Shown: positions 40,151 through 49,206 of the stretch, in pieces
Numbering within the stretch: the first letter of the stretch is position 1
Layout: each line of letters starts with the position of its first letter
Notes under the pieces: model-generated
What the model saw: the letters and a program-made list of their open reading frames with translations, nothing else
Databases searched by the model: none
Told to the model about the DNA's origin: nothing
Assembly: GCF_040732315.1 (NCBI RefSeq)
Contig: NZ_CP160388.1
Location: 372,001-436,000, forward strand
Length of the DNA stretch: 64,000 bases
Direction of reading: 5' to 3'
Origin: Oryzisolibacter sp. LB2S
Lineage (GTDB): Bacteria > Pseudomonadota > Gammaproteobacteria > Burkholderiales > Burkholderiaceae_C
Program-made: the position numbers and the translations under genes

Positions 40151-43100
40151 ATGAGCCATTTTCTCGACCGTCTCTCGTACTTCGCGCAGCCGCGCGAGGA
40201 ATTCTCGAATGGCCATGGCCAGACCAACGGTGAAGACCGCACCTGGGAGGACGCCTACCGCGACCGCTGGGCGCACGACAAGATCGTGCGCTCCACCCAT
40301 GGCGTGAACTGCACGGGCTCGTGCTCGTGGAAGATCTACGTCAAGGGCGGCATCGTCACCTGGGAAACCCAGCAGACCGACTACCCGCGCACGCGCGCCG
40401 ACCTGCCCAACCACGAGCCGCGCGGCTGCGCGCGCGGCGCCTCGTACTCCTGGTACCTGTACAGCGCCAACCGCGTGAAGTACCCGCTCGTGCGCGGGCG
40501 ACTTCTGAAGCACTGGCGCGCGGCCCTGGCCGTGGCCAAGAACCCCGTCGAGGCCTGGGCGAACATGGTGCAGAACGAGGCCGCGCGCCGCGAATGGCAG
40601 CAGCAACGCGGTCTCGGCGGCTTTGTGCGCTCGAGCTGGGACGAGGTCAACCAGATGATCGCCGCGGCCAATGTCTACACCATCAAGCAGTACGGGCCGG
40701 ACCGCATCATGGGCTTCTCGCCGATCCCGGCCATGTCCATGATCTCCTACGCCGCGGGCAGCCGCTACCTGAATCTCATCGGCGGTGTGCCCATGAGCTT
40801 CTACGACTGGTACTGCGACCTGCCGCCGTCCAGCCCGCAGGTCTGGGGCGAGCAGACCGACGTGCCCGAGTCGGCCGACTGGTACAACAGCAACTTCATC
40901 ATCGCCTGGGGCTCCAACGTGCCGCAGACGCGCACGCCCGACGCCCACTTCTTCACCGAGGTGCGCTACAAGGGCGCAAAAATCGTCTCTGTCACGCCCG
41001 ACTATTCCGAGGTCGCCAAGCTGGCCGACCTGTGGCTGCACCCCAAGCAGGGCACGGACGCGGCCGTGGCCATGGCCATGGGCCATGTGATCCTCAAGGA
41101 GTTCTACTTCAAGGATGGCGGCAAGGGGCGCAGCGCCTACTTCGACGACTACGCGCGCCGCTATACCGACCTGCCGCTGCTCGTCGTGCTCGAGGACAAG
41201 CGGCTGCCCGACGGCCGCACCGTCAAGGTGCCCGGCCGCTATGTGCGCGCGAGCGACTTCGCGGACAAGCTCGGCCAGACCAACCACCCGGACTGGAAGA
41301 CCGTGGCCTATGACGTGGACGGCAAGGTGGCACTGCCCAATGGGTCGATCGGCTTTCGCTGGGGCAAGGAGGGGCGCGACGACCAGGGCCTGTGGAACCT
41401 CGAGGACAAGGACGCGCGCGACGGCAACACCGTCAGGCTCAAGCTCTCGGTGCTCGAGGACGGCGCCCAGGCCCATGAGGTGACCGACGTCGCCTTCCCG
41501 TACTTCGGCGGCATAGAGACGCCCAACTTCGACGCCAACGACCAGGGCGGCGATGTCGTCGTGCGCCGTGTGCCCGTGACCTACCTCGATCTGAACGGCG
41601 AGGGCGTCAGCGGCCGCGTGGCCGTGGCCACGGTGTTCGACCTGCAGGTGGCCAACTACGGCGTGCTGCGCGGCCTGGAAGGCGAGGGACAGGATGGCGG
41701 CTACGACGCCAACCAGCCCTACACCCCCGCCTGGCAGGAGAAGATCACCGGCGTTCCGCGCGATCAGGTGATCACCGTGGCGCGCCAGTTTGCCGACAAC
41801 GCCGACAAGACCCAGGGCCGCTCCATGGTCATCATCGGCGCGGCCATGAACCACTGGTACCACTGCGACATGAACTACCGCGGCATCATCAACATGCTGA
41901 TGATGTGCGGCTGCATAGGCCAGTCGGGCGGTGGCTGGTCGCACTACGTGGGCCAGGAGAAGCTGCGCCCGCAGACCGGCTGGACGGCGCTGGCCTTCGC
42001 ACTCGACTGGATACGCCCGCCGCGCCAGCAGAACTCCACGAGCTTCTTTTACGCCCACACCGACCAGTGGCGCTACGAGAAGCTCGGCGTGGACGAGGTG
42101 CTCTCGCCGCTGGCCGACCGGTCCGCCTACCAGGGCTCGATGATCGACTTCAACGTGCGCTCCGAGCGCATGGGCTGGCTGCCGAGCGCGCCGCAGCTGC
42201 AGGCCAATCCGCTGCAGCTGGTCAAGGACGCACAGGCCCAGGGGCTGGACCCCAAGGACTATGTGGTGCAGGCGCTCAAGAACGGCTCGCTCACCATGAG
42301 CTGCGAGGACCCGGACAACCCGCTGAACTGGCCGCGCAACATGTTCGTGTGGCGCTCCAACCTGCTGGGCAGCTCGGGCAAGGGGCATGAGTACTTCTTG
42401 AAGCACCTGCTGGGCACGCAGAACGGCGTGCAGGGCAAGGACCTGGGGCAGGACGAGGCCAAACCCCTGGAGGTGAAGTGGCATGCCAGCGCGCCCGAGG
42501 GCAAGCTCGATCTGCTGGTGACGCTGGACTTCCGCATGAGCACGACCTGTCTGTACTCCGACATCGTGCTGCCCACGGCCACCTGGTACGAGAAGAACGA
42601 CCTCAACACCAGCGACATGCACCCCTTCATCCACCCGCTGTCGGCGGCCGTGGACCCGGCCTGGGAGGCCAGGAGTGACTGGGAGATCTACAAGGGCTTT
42701 GCCAAGGCCTTCAGCGAGGTCTGCGTCGGCCACCTGGGTGTCGAGAAGGAGGTGGTGCTCACGCCCATCATGCACGACACCGCGGGCGAGCTCGCCCAGC
42801 CCTATGGCGTCAAGGAATGGAAGACGGGCGAGTGTGACCTGATCCCCGGCGTCACCGCGCCGCAGATCACCGTGGTCGAGCGCGACTACCCGAACACCTA
42901 CGCGCGCTTCACATCGCTGGGGCCCTTGATGGACCGCATCGGCAACGGCGGCAAGGGCATCGCCTGGAACACCCAGACCGAGGTCGAGCAGCTCGGCGAC
43001 CTGAACGGCCGCGTGCGCGAGGAGGGCGCGACCCAGGGCCGCCCGAGGATAGTGACCGACATCGACGCCACCGAGACCGTGATGATGCTCGCGCCCGAGA

Positions 43101-43957
43101 CCAACGGCCATGTGGCCTGCAAGGCCTGGGAGGCGCTGTCCAAGCAGACCGGGCGCGACCATGTGCACCTGGCGCTGCACCGTGAGGACGAGAAGATCCG
43201 CTTCCGCGACATCCAGGCGCAGCCGCGCAAGATCATCTCCTCGCCCACCTGGTCGGGGCTTGAGAGCGAGAAGGTCAGCTACAACGCCGGCTACACCAAT
43301 GTGCACGAGCTGATCCCATGGCGCACGCTCACGGGCCGCCAGCAGTTCTACCAGGACCACCCCTGGATGCGCGACTTCGGCGAGGGCTTCTGCGCCTACC
43401 GCCCACCCGTCAACCTCAAGGCCCTGCATGAGGTCGAGGGCAAGAAGCCCAATGGCAACCCGGAGCTGGCGCTGAACTTCATCACGCCGCACCAGAAATG
43501 GGGCATACACAGCACGTACAGCGACAACCTGCACATGCTCACGCTCAACCGCGGCGGCCCGGTGATCTGGATCAGCGAGGAGGACGCCAAGCGCGGCGGC
43601 ATCGTGGACAACGACTGGGTGGAGATCTTCAACGCCAACGGCGCGATCGCCGCACGCGCGGTGGTCAGCCAGCGCGTCAAGCCCGGCATGGTGCTCAAGT
43701 ACCACGCGCAGGAGAAGACCATCAACATGCCCGGCGCGGAGACCACGGGCACGCGCGGCGGCATCCACAACTCGGTCACGCGCGTGGTCTTGAAGCCCAC
43801 GCACATGATCGGCGGCTACGCCCAGTACAGCTACGGCTTCAACTACTACGGGACGATTGGCACCAACCGCGACGAGTTCGTGCTGGTGCGCAAGATGCGT
43901 CGCGTGGATTGGCTCGATGAGGTGGCGGGCAGCACCACGGCCAGCACCCATGCGTAA
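40151..43957 (+). CDS. narG: respiratory nitrate reductase alpha subunit
   Basis: 1268 residues, typical length. Molybdopterin (bis-MGD) catalytic subunit that reduces nitrate to nitrite on the cytoplasmic side. The FS0 [4Fe-4S] ligands are His near residue 50 and Cys residues in THGVNCTGSCSWKIYVKGG, with the fourth in RGCARGASYSWYLYS. The Mo ligand Asp is near residue 223 in FYDWYCDLPPSSPQVWGEQTD. Cofactor contacts include NFIIAWGSNVPQTRTPDAHF and MNHWYHCDMNYRGIINMLMMCGCIGQSGGGW. There is no twin-arginine signal, as expected for the cytoplasmic-facing Nar type. NarH, NarJ and NarI follow in order. The huge antisense frame here is an artefact. Confidence 0.98.
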   Translation: MSHFLDRLSYFAQPREEFSNGHGQTNGEDRTWEDAYRDRWAHDKIVRSTHGVNCTGSCSWKIYVKGGIVTWETQQTDYPRTRADLPNHEPRGCARGASYSWYLYSANRVKYPLVRGRLLKHWRAALAVAKNPVEAWANMVQNEAARREWQQQRGLGGFVRSSWDEVNQMIAAANVYTIKQYGPDRIMGFSPIPAMSMISYAAGSRYLNLIGGVPMSFYDWYCDLPPSSPQVWGEQTDVPESADWYNSNFIIAWGSNVPQTRTPDAHFFTEVRYKGAKIVSVTPDYSEVAKLADLWLHPKQGTDAAVAMAMGHVILKEFYFKDGGKGRSAYFDDYARRYTDLPLLVVLEDKRLPDGRTVKVPGRYVRASDFADKLGQTNHPDWKTVAYDVDGKVALPNGSIGFRWGKEGRDDQGLWNLEDKDARDGNTVRLKLSVLEDGAQAHEVTDVAFPYFGGIETPNFDANDQGGDVVVRRVPVTYLDLNGEGVSGRVAVATVFDLQVANYGVLRGLEGEGQDGGYDANQPYTPAWQEKITGVPRDQVITVARQFADNADKTQGRSMVIIGAAMNHWYHCDMNYRGIINMLMMCGCIGQSGGGWSHYVGQEKLRPQTGWTALAFALDWIRPPRQQNSTSFFYAHTDQWRYEKLGVDEVLSPLADRSAYQGSMIDFNVRSERMGWLPSAPQLQANPLQLVKDAQAQGLDPKDYVVQALKNGSLTMSCEDPDNPLNWPRNMFVWRSNLLGSSGKGHEYFLKHLLGTQNGVQGKDLGQDEAKPLEVKWHASAPEGKLDLLVTLDFRMSTTCLYSDIVLPTATWYEKNDLNTSDMHPFIHPLSAAVDPAWEARSDWEIYKGFAKAFSEVCVGHLGVEKEVVLTPIMHDTAGELAQPYGVKEWKTGECDLIPGVTAPQITVVERDYPNTYARFTSLGPLMDRIGNGGKGIAWNTQTEVEQLGDLNGRVREEGATQGRPRIVTDIDATETVMMLAPETNGHVACKAWEALSKQTGRDHVHLALHREDEKIRFRDIQAQPRKIISSPTWSGLESEKVSYNAGYTNVHELIPWRTLTGRQQFYQDHPWMRDFGEGFCAYRPPVNLKALHEVEGKKPNGNPELALNFITPHQKWGIHSTYSDNLHMLTLNRGGPVIWISEEDAKRGGIVDNDWVEIFNANGAIAARAVVSQRVKPGMVLKYHAQEKTINMPGAETTGTRGGIHNSVTRVVLKPTHMIGGYAQYSYGFNYYGTIGTNRDEFVLVRKMRRVDWLDEVAGSTTASTHA

Positions 43958-43975
43958 GAACGAAGGAGAACCACG

Positions 43976-45499
43976 ATGAAAATACGCGCACAAATCGGCA
44001 TGGTGCTGAACCTGGACAAGTGCATCGGCTGCCACACCTGTTCCGTCACCTGCAAGAACGTCTGGACCAGCCGCCCCGGCATGGAATACGCCTGGTTCAA
44101 CAACGTCGAGACCAAACCCGGCATCGGCTACCCCAAGGAATGGGAGAACCAGGACAAGTGGAACGGCGGCTGGGTGCGCCAGGCCGACGGCTCCATCGTC
44201 CCGCGCCAGGGCGGCAAGTGGAAGCTGCTCATGCGCATCTTCGCCAACCCCAACCTGCCGCAGATCGACGACTACTACGAGCCCTTCACCTTCGACTACG
44301 ACCACCTGCAGTCGGCGCCCGAGATGAAGTCGCCGCCGACGGCGCGCCCGCGCAGCCTGATCACGGGCCAGCGCATGGAGAAGATCGAGTGGGGCCCGAA
44401 CTGGGAGGAAATCCTCGGCGGCGAGTTCGCGAAGCGCTCGCGCGACGTGAACTTCGAGCAGGTGCAGAAGGACATGTACGGCCAGTTCGAGAACACCTTC
44501 ATGATGTACCTGCCGCGCCTGTGTGAGCATTGCCTGAACCCGGCGTGCGTCGCATCGTGCCCCTCGGGCTCGATCTACAAGCGCGAGGAAGACGGCATCG
44601 TGCTCATCGACCAGGACAAGTGCCGCGGCTGGCGCATGTGCGTCTCGGGCTGCCCGTACAAGAAGATCTACTACAACTGGCAGACCGGCAAGGCCGAGAA
44701 ATGCATCTTCTGCTATCCGCGCATCGAGGCAGGTCAACCCACGGTGTGCTCCGAGACCTGCGTGGGCCGCATCCGCTATCTGGGCGTGCTGCTCTACGAC
44801 GCCGACCGCATCCAGGAGGCGGCCAGCGTGGAGCGCGACCGCGACCTGTACCAGGCGCAGCTCGACATCTTCCTCGACCCGCATGACCCCGAGGTGATCC
44901 GCCAGGCCAAGCTTGACGGCATCCCCGACAACTGGCTCGAGGCCGCGAAGAACAGCCCCGTCTACAAGATGGCCGTGGACTGGAAGATCGCGCTGCCGCT
45001 GCACCCCGAGTACCGCACGCTGCCCATGGTCTGGTATGTGCCGCCGCTCTCGCCGATTACCTCGGCGGCCAACGCCGGCCACCTGGGCGTCAACGGCCAG
45101 ATCCCCGACGTGTCGCAGCTGCGCATTCCCGTGCAGTACCTGGCCAACCTGCTCACGGCCGGCGACACCGGCCCGGTGGTGCGCGCGCTCGAGCGCATGC
45201 TGGCCATGCGCGCCTACCAGCGCGGCGTGCATGTGGACAAGGTGCAGAACATGGACGTGCTCAAGCAGGTCGGCCTGACACAGCACGACGTGCAGGACAT
45301 GTACCAGGTCATGGCGATTGCCAACTACGAGGACCGCTTCGTCATCCCCTCCACGCACCGCGAATACGCCGAGAACGCCTTCGACGTGCGCGGCGGCTGC
45401 GGCTTCTCGTTCGGCAACGGCTGCTCCGACGGCGCGACCGAGATCAGCATCTTCGGCAGCAAGAAGCCGCGCACCATCCCCATCAAGGCCGTGGTCTGA
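43976..45499 (+). CDS. narH: respiratory nitrate reductase beta (iron-sulfur) subunit
   Basis: 507 residues. Electron-transfer subunit carrying four Fe-S clusters between heme-bearing NarI and NarG. Cys groups: CIGCHTCSVTCKNVW near 16-30, CEHCLNPACVASCPSG near 183-198, CRGWRMCVSGCPYKK near 216-230 (Trp in place of the second Cys, as in the [3Fe-4S] site of NarH), and CIFCYPRIEAGQPTVCSETCVGR near 243-265. The start is 18 bp after narG with a GAAGGAG site. The C-terminal half (ERMLAMRAYQRGVHVDK) is the NarH-specific domain. Confidence 0.98.
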   Translation: MKIRAQIGMVLNLDKCIGCHTCSVTCKNVWTSRPGMEYAWFNNVETKPGIGYPKEWENQDKWNGGWVRQADGSIVPRQGGKWKLLMRIFANPNLPQIDDYYEPFTFDYDHLQSAPEMKSPPTARPRSLITGQRMEKIEWGPNWEEILGGEFAKRSRDVNFEQVQKDMYGQFENTFMMYLPRLCEHCLNPACVASCPSGSIYKREEDGIVLIDQDKCRGWRMCVSGCPYKKIYYNWQTGKAEKCIFCYPRIEAGQPTVCSETCVGRIRYLGVLLYDADRIQEAASVERDRDLYQAQLDIFLDPHDPEVIRQAKLDGIPDNWLEAAKNSPVYKMAVDWKIALPLHPEYRTLPMVWYVPPLSPITSAANAGHLGVNGQIPDVSQLRIPVQYLANLLTAGDTGPVVRALERMLAMRAYQRGVHVDKVQNMDVLKQVGLTQHDVQDMYQVMAIANYEDRFVIPSTHREYAENAFDVRGGCGFSFGNGCSDGATEISIFGSKKPRTIPIKAVV

Positions 45500-45511
45500 G
45501 GAGGCACGCAG

Positions 45512-46210
45512 ATGTTCAAGAAGACACCCGAATCCATGCGCCTGACGCTGCGGGCCCTGGCGCGCCTGCTGGCCTATCCCGGTGCCGAGCTGCGCGCGCA
45601 GATGCCCTCGCTGATCGATGCGCTGCGCACCGAGCAGGTCCTGCCCGCGGCCCGCGTGGCCGAGCTGCAGGCCCTGGTGCAGCAGGTCTGCGCCATGGAC
45701 CCGTACGAGGCCGAGGCACGCTATGTCGACACCTTCGACCGCGGGCGCCAGACCTCGCTGCACCTGTTCGAGCATATCCACGGCGACTCGCGCGAGCGCG
45801 GCCCGGCCCTCATAGACCTCACGCAGACCTATGAGCGCGCCGGCCTGTTCCTCGACGGCAAGGAGCTGCCCGACCACCTCGGCGTGGTGCTGGAGTTCGC
45901 CTCCACCCAGCCGCCGGCCGTGGCGCGCGAATTCCTGGCCGAGATGGCGCACATCCTCAACGCCCTGTTCAGCGCGCTGCAGTCCAAGGCCAGCCCCTAC
46001 GCGAGCGTGGTCGCCGCCGTGCTCGAGGCCGCGGGCGAGAGGGCCCAGTCCGTGGCTATCACGCCCGAGCCCGACATGGACGAGGCCTGGGCCGAGCCCG
46101 AGGCCTTCGACGGCTGCGCCACGCGCGGCCAGAACCGCCCCGGCCAACCCCAACCCATGCAATTCGTGCGCAAGGCACGCCCCGACAACTCGCAAGGAGT
46201 CGCACCATGA
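45512..46210 (+). CDS. narJ: nitrate reductase maturation chaperone NarJ
   Basis: 232 residues, all-helical TorD/NarJ family. It holds apo-NarGH and allows molybdenum cofactor insertion before membrane attachment; it is not part of the final enzyme. Signatures: LTLRALARLLAYPGAELR near residues 10-27, YVDTFDRGRQTSLHLFEHIHGDSRERGPALIDL near 71-103, and AGLFLDGKELPDHLGVVLEFAS. The tail after residue 190 is acidic and Pro-rich. It overlaps narI by 4 bp. Confidence 0.96.
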   Translation: MFKKTPESMRLTLRALARLLAYPGAELRAQMPSLIDALRTEQVLPAARVAELQALVQQVCAMDPYEAEARYVDTFDRGRQTSLHLFEHIHGDSRERGPALIDLTQTYERAGLFLDGKELPDHLGVVLEFASTQPPAVAREFLAEMAHILNALFSALQSKASPYASVVAAVLEAAGERAQSVAITPEPDMDEAWAEPEAFDGCATRGQNRPGQPQPMQFVRKARPDNSQGVAP

Positions 46211-46935
46211 CCACCTGGATCGACCACTTCCTCTTCGGCCTGTACCCCTACATCTGTCTGGCCGTGTTCTTCCTGGGCAGCTGGATACGCTTCGACCGCG
46301 ACCAGTACACGTGGAAGAGCGATTCCTCGCAGCTCTTGCGCACCGGCAGCCTGCGCTGGGCGAGCAACCTGTTCCACATCGGCGTGCTGTTCCTGTTCTT
46401 CGGCCATTTCGTGGGCATGCTCACGCCCCATGTGCTGTACGAGTCCTTCATCACGGCCGGGCAGAAGCAGGTGCTTGCCATGGTCTCGGGCGGCGTGGCC
46501 GGCGTGCTGGCCTTCATCGGCGTCACGCTGCTGCTGCACCGGCGCCTCACGGATCCGCGCATCCGCGCCACGAGCAAGACCAGCGACATCGCGCTCCTGT
46601 GGATCTTCTGGGTGCAGCTCGCGCTGGGCCTGGCGACCATTCCGCTGTCGGCCCAGCACCTGGACGGCTCGGTCATGATGCGCCTGGCCGAATGGGGCCA
46701 GCGCATCGTCACCTTCCGCGGCGGCGCCGTCGAGATGCTGGTGGGCACGGGCTGGATCTTCAAGGCCCACCTGTTCCTGGGCATGACGGTGTTCCTGATC
46801 TTCCCGTTCACGCGCCTCGTGCACATCTGGAGCGGCTTCGGCACGCTGGCCTATGTGCTGCGCCCCTACCAGCTCGTGCGCGCGCGGCGTCTCAACCTGC
46901 CCGCGGGGCAGAACCAGCCGCGTCGCACACTCTGA
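46207..46935 (+). CDS. narI: respiratory nitrate reductase gamma (cytochrome b) subunit
   Basis: 242 residues with five membrane helices. It binds two b-type hemes and takes electrons from quinol. Axial His candidates are in SNLFHIGVLFLFFGHFVGMLTPH and, near the C-terminus, FKAHLFLGMTVFLIFPFTRLVHIWSG. The N-terminus is FGLYPYICLAVFFLGSWIRFDRDQYTWKSDSSQLL, a standard NarI opening. An AAGGAG site precedes the start. Immediately after its stop, a repeat copy fills the whole spacer to the PPIase gene. Confidence 0.97.
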   Translation: MTTWIDHFLFGLYPYICLAVFFLGSWIRFDRDQYTWKSDSSQLLRTGSLRWASNLFHIGVLFLFFGHFVGMLTPHVLYESFITAGQKQVLAMVSGGVAGVLAFIGVTLLLHRRLTDPRIRATSKTSDIALLWIFWVQLALGLATIPLSAQHLDGSVMMRLAEWGQRIVTFRGGAVEMLVGTGWIFKAHLFLGMTVFLIFPFTRLVHIWSGFGTLAYVLRPYQLVRARRLNLPAGQNQPRRTL

Positions 46936-46992
46936 AAACAATAGCTTCTTGCCCTTGTTGCGCAAGGGCTAGAGGCCAATTTTTTGAGGAAA
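46936..46992 (+). repeat. dispersed hairpin repeat, copy 7 (narI-ppiC spacer)
   Basis: AACAATAGCTTCTT, then the perfect stem GCCCTTG-TTGCG-CAAGGGC, AGAGGCCAATTTTTTGAGG. Its 3' end provides the GAGGA ribosome binding site of the next gene. Confidence 0.72.
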
Positions 46993-46997
46993 CCACC

Positions 46998-47825
46998 ATG
47001 ACCAGTTCCTCCTGTGGATCCCATGCCTGCGGCTGCGGCGGCACTGCCGCGGCCGCGGTGGATCAAACCATCGCGCGCATCAACGGCGTCGCCCTGCACG
47101 CGAGCGGCGAACAGCTGCCCGCCGAGCTGCTGCGCCAGCGCGCCTGCACCGAACTGCTGCGCCAGCAGGCGCAGCAGGAGGGCCTGCTGGCCGCGGACGA
47201 CGCGCCGGGCCTCGATGGAGCCACGAGCGAGGCCGCCACGCGCGCCATCGAGGCGCTGCTCGAGCAGGCCCTGCAGGTGCCCGAGCCCTCCGACGAGGCC
47301 TGCCGCCGCTACCACGCGGCCCACCCGGCCTTTGGCGGCCAGGGCGAGCGCGCGCACCTGCGCCATGTGCTGTTCGCCGTCACCCCGGGTGTCGACGTGG
47401 GCCAGCTGCGCCAGCGCGCCGAGGCCCTGCTGCTCGAGCTGCGCTGCGCCGACGACGGCGGCCCGGCCTTTGCCGATGCCGCGCGCCAATGGTCCAACTG
47501 CCCCAGCGGTGCCGAGGGTGGCGACCTGGGCTGGCTCACGCCCGAGGACTGCGCGCCCGAGTTCGCGCGCGAGGTCTTCGGCTCGCAGGAGGTCGGCGTG
47601 CTCGCGCGCCTGGTGCACAGCCGCTTCGGCCTGCATGTGGTGCAGGTCTGCGGCCGCAAGGCCGCGCAGCCCACGGCCTACGACGACGTGCGCGCCAGCA
47701 TCGCGCTGCTGCTGCGCCAGCAGGCCTGGGTCAACGCGCTGCGCCAATACCTGCAGCTGCTCGCGGGCCGGGCGCAGGTCGAGGGCGTGGAGCTCGACGC
47801 CGCGGACAGCCCCCTCGTGCAGTAG
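46998..47825 (+). CDS. parvulin-type peptidyl-prolyl isomerase of the nar operon
   Basis: 275 residues. The N-terminus is Cys-rich (SSSCGSHACGCGG, residues 3-15), a possible metal site. A helical SurA/NifM-like region follows, then the PpiC rotamase domain near 115-215: HLRHVLFAVTPGVD, FADAARQWSNCPSGAEGGDLGWLTPEDCAPEFAREVF and VHSRFGLHVVQV. No signal peptide is seen, so it should act in the cytoplasm. PPIase genes behind narGHJI occur in many Betaproteobacteria, which suggests help in folding the nitrate reductase (inference). It is 6 bp from the carbonic anhydrase gene. Confidence 0.9.
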   Translation: MTSSSCGSHACGCGGTAAAAVDQTIARINGVALHASGEQLPAELLRQRACTELLRQQAQQEGLLAADDAPGLDGATSEAATRAIEALLEQALQVPEPSDEACRRYHAAHPAFGGQGERAHLRHVLFAVTPGVDVGQLRQRAEALLLELRCADDGGPAFADAARQWSNCPSGAEGGDLGWLTPEDCAPEFAREVFGSQEVGVLARLVHSRFGLHVVQVCGRKAAQPTAYDDVRASIALLLRQQAWVNALRQYLQLLAGRAQVEGVELDAADSPLVQ

Positions 47826-47831
47826 GCGCCC

Positions 47832-48509
47832 ATGCCCGAGGACGAACTGCTCGCGCGCCTGCGCAGCTTCCACCACGACGCGTTTCCGCTCTACCGCGAG
47901 CGCTTCGAGGAACTGGTGGCGCGCGGCCAGCGCCCGACGACGCTGTTCATAGGCTGCTCCGACTCGCGCCTCGTGCCCTATCTGCTCACCGGCGCGGGCC
48001 CGGGCGAGCTGTTCCTGGTGCGCAACGTCGGCGCCTTCGTGCCGCCCTACGACGGCTCCCACGGCCACCATGGCACGGCTGCGGCCATAGAGTTCGCCGT
48101 GCTCAGCCTGGCGGTGCGGCGCATCGTCGTCTGTGGTCACAGCCATTGCGGCGCCATCAAGGCGCTCTATGGCGAAACGCCCGAGGAGGCGCAAAACCTC
48201 AAGCGCTGGCTGGACCTGGGGCGCGACGCCCTGCTGCCCATGCAGCCCTGCGCCGAGGTGCTGCGGCGCACCGAGCAGCGCGCCGTGGTGCTGCAGCTCG
48301 AGCGGCTCATGGACTACCCCATGGTGCGCCGGCGCGTGGAGCAGGGCGAGCTCACGCTCCATGGCTGGCATTTCGTGATCGAGGACGGCGAGGTTCATGT
48401 GTTCGACGTGGACAGCGGCGGTTTTGTCCCGGCCTCCAAGGCGCAGACGAGCGGCACCGGCCCCTATCCCCCCTATGTGGAGCATGATGGGCAGGTGCTC
48501 GTGGATTGA
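47832..48509 (+). CDS. beta-class carbonic anhydrase
   Basis: 225 residues. It interconverts CO2 and bicarbonate at a zinc site. The ligands are Cys42 and Asp44 in IGCSDSRLVPYL and His103 and Cys106 in VVCGHSHCGAIKAL; the VRNVGAFVPPYD and GTAAAIEFAV blocks are also present. The start is 6 bp after the PPIase stop, so it belongs to the same run. Its link to nitrate respiration is unexplained; pH or bicarbonate supply is conceivable. Other carbonic anhydrase genes may exist elsewhere in the genome. Confidence 0.95.
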   Translation: MPEDELLARLRSFHHDAFPLYRERFEELVARGQRPTTLFIGCSDSRLVPYLLTGAGPGELFLVRNVGAFVPPYDGSHGHHGTAAAIEFAVLSLAVRRIVVCGHSHCGAIKALYGETPEEAQNLKRWLDLGRDALLPMQPCAEVLRRTEQRAVVLQLERLMDYPMVRRRVEQGELTLHGWHFVIEDGEVHVFDVDSGGFVPASKAQTSGTGPYPPYVEHDGQVLVD

Positions 48510-48516
48510 TGCATCG

Positions 48517-49206
48517 ATGGACAGACCTCTCGCCCCCGCCTTGCAGCCGCCGCCCGCCGGCGATCATGTGAGTCACCATGTCCTGCCCCATGTCCTGCCC
48601 GATGGGCTGGCCGCGCTGCTGCGCGCGCGCCAGACCGTCCTGCCCAAGCGCCTGGGCGCGCCCGGGCCCGACGCAGCACAGCTGCAGTCCATCCTGGCCG
48701 CCGCGGCCCATGCGCCCGACCATGGCTGCCTGCTGCCCTGGCGCTTTGTGCTCGTGCCGCAGGACGCACGCCCGGCCCTGGGCGACGTCTTCGTCCAGGC
48801 CCTGTGCGAGCGCGACGCCGCGGCCACGCCCGAGCAGCAGGCGCAGGCGCGCGAGAAGGCCTTTCGCGCGCCCGTGCTGCTGCTGGTGGTGGTGGACGAG
48901 CTCTCGGGCGATGGCATCGTGCCGCCGGCCGAGCGCATTTTCTCGGCCGGCTGCGCGGTGCAGAATCTGCTGCTCATGGCCACCGCGCAGGGCTTTGGCT
49001 CGGCACTCACGAGCGGCAAGGCCCTGCAGTCGCAGGCGCTGCGCGCGCTGTTTGGCCTGCAAGGCGGCGAGCGCGCGCTGTGCTTCATCAGCCTGGGCAC
49101 GGTGCTCTCGCGCAAGCCTGCGCGCGTGCGGCCCCTGCCGGCGCAGTATCTGGGCACGCTGGTGCCGGGCCGGGGCGTGCAGCCCTGGCACATGCAAGAG
49201 GAATGA
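48517..49206 (+). CDS. nitroreductase family FMN oxidoreductase
   Basis: 229 residues from ATG 48517. The order LRARQTVLPKRLGAPGPDAAQLQSILAAAAHAPDHGCLLPWRFVLV is the FMN-binding N-terminal block of the nitroreductase family (YdjA/RutE-like). A second block is RIFSAGCAVQNLLLMATAQGFGSALTSGKAL, and near the C-terminus is FISLGTVL. Members use NAD(P)H to reduce nitro compounds, quinones or similar; no substrate can be assigned. It follows the carbonic anhydrase by 7 bp and abuts the next start without a gap. Confidence 0.88.
   Translation: MDRPLAPALQPPPAGDHVSHHVLPHVLPDGLAALLRARQTVLPKRLGAPGPDAAQLQSILAAAAHAPDHGCLLPWRFVLVPQDARPALGDVFVQALCERDAAATPEQQAQAREKAFRAPVLLLVVVDELSGDGIVPPAERIFSAGCAVQNLLLMATAQGFGSALTSGKALQSQALRALFGLQGGERALCFISLGTVLSRKPARVRPLPAQYLGTLVPGRGVQPWHMQEE

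Noticed and set aside
40115..46195. A 2026-codon open frame antisense to narGHJ
   Set aside because: The coding strand has clear NarG, NarH and NarJ motifs. The antisense translation is low-complexity His/Val/Ala/Gly sequence, as expected when G/C-ending codons remove stops from the opposite strand.
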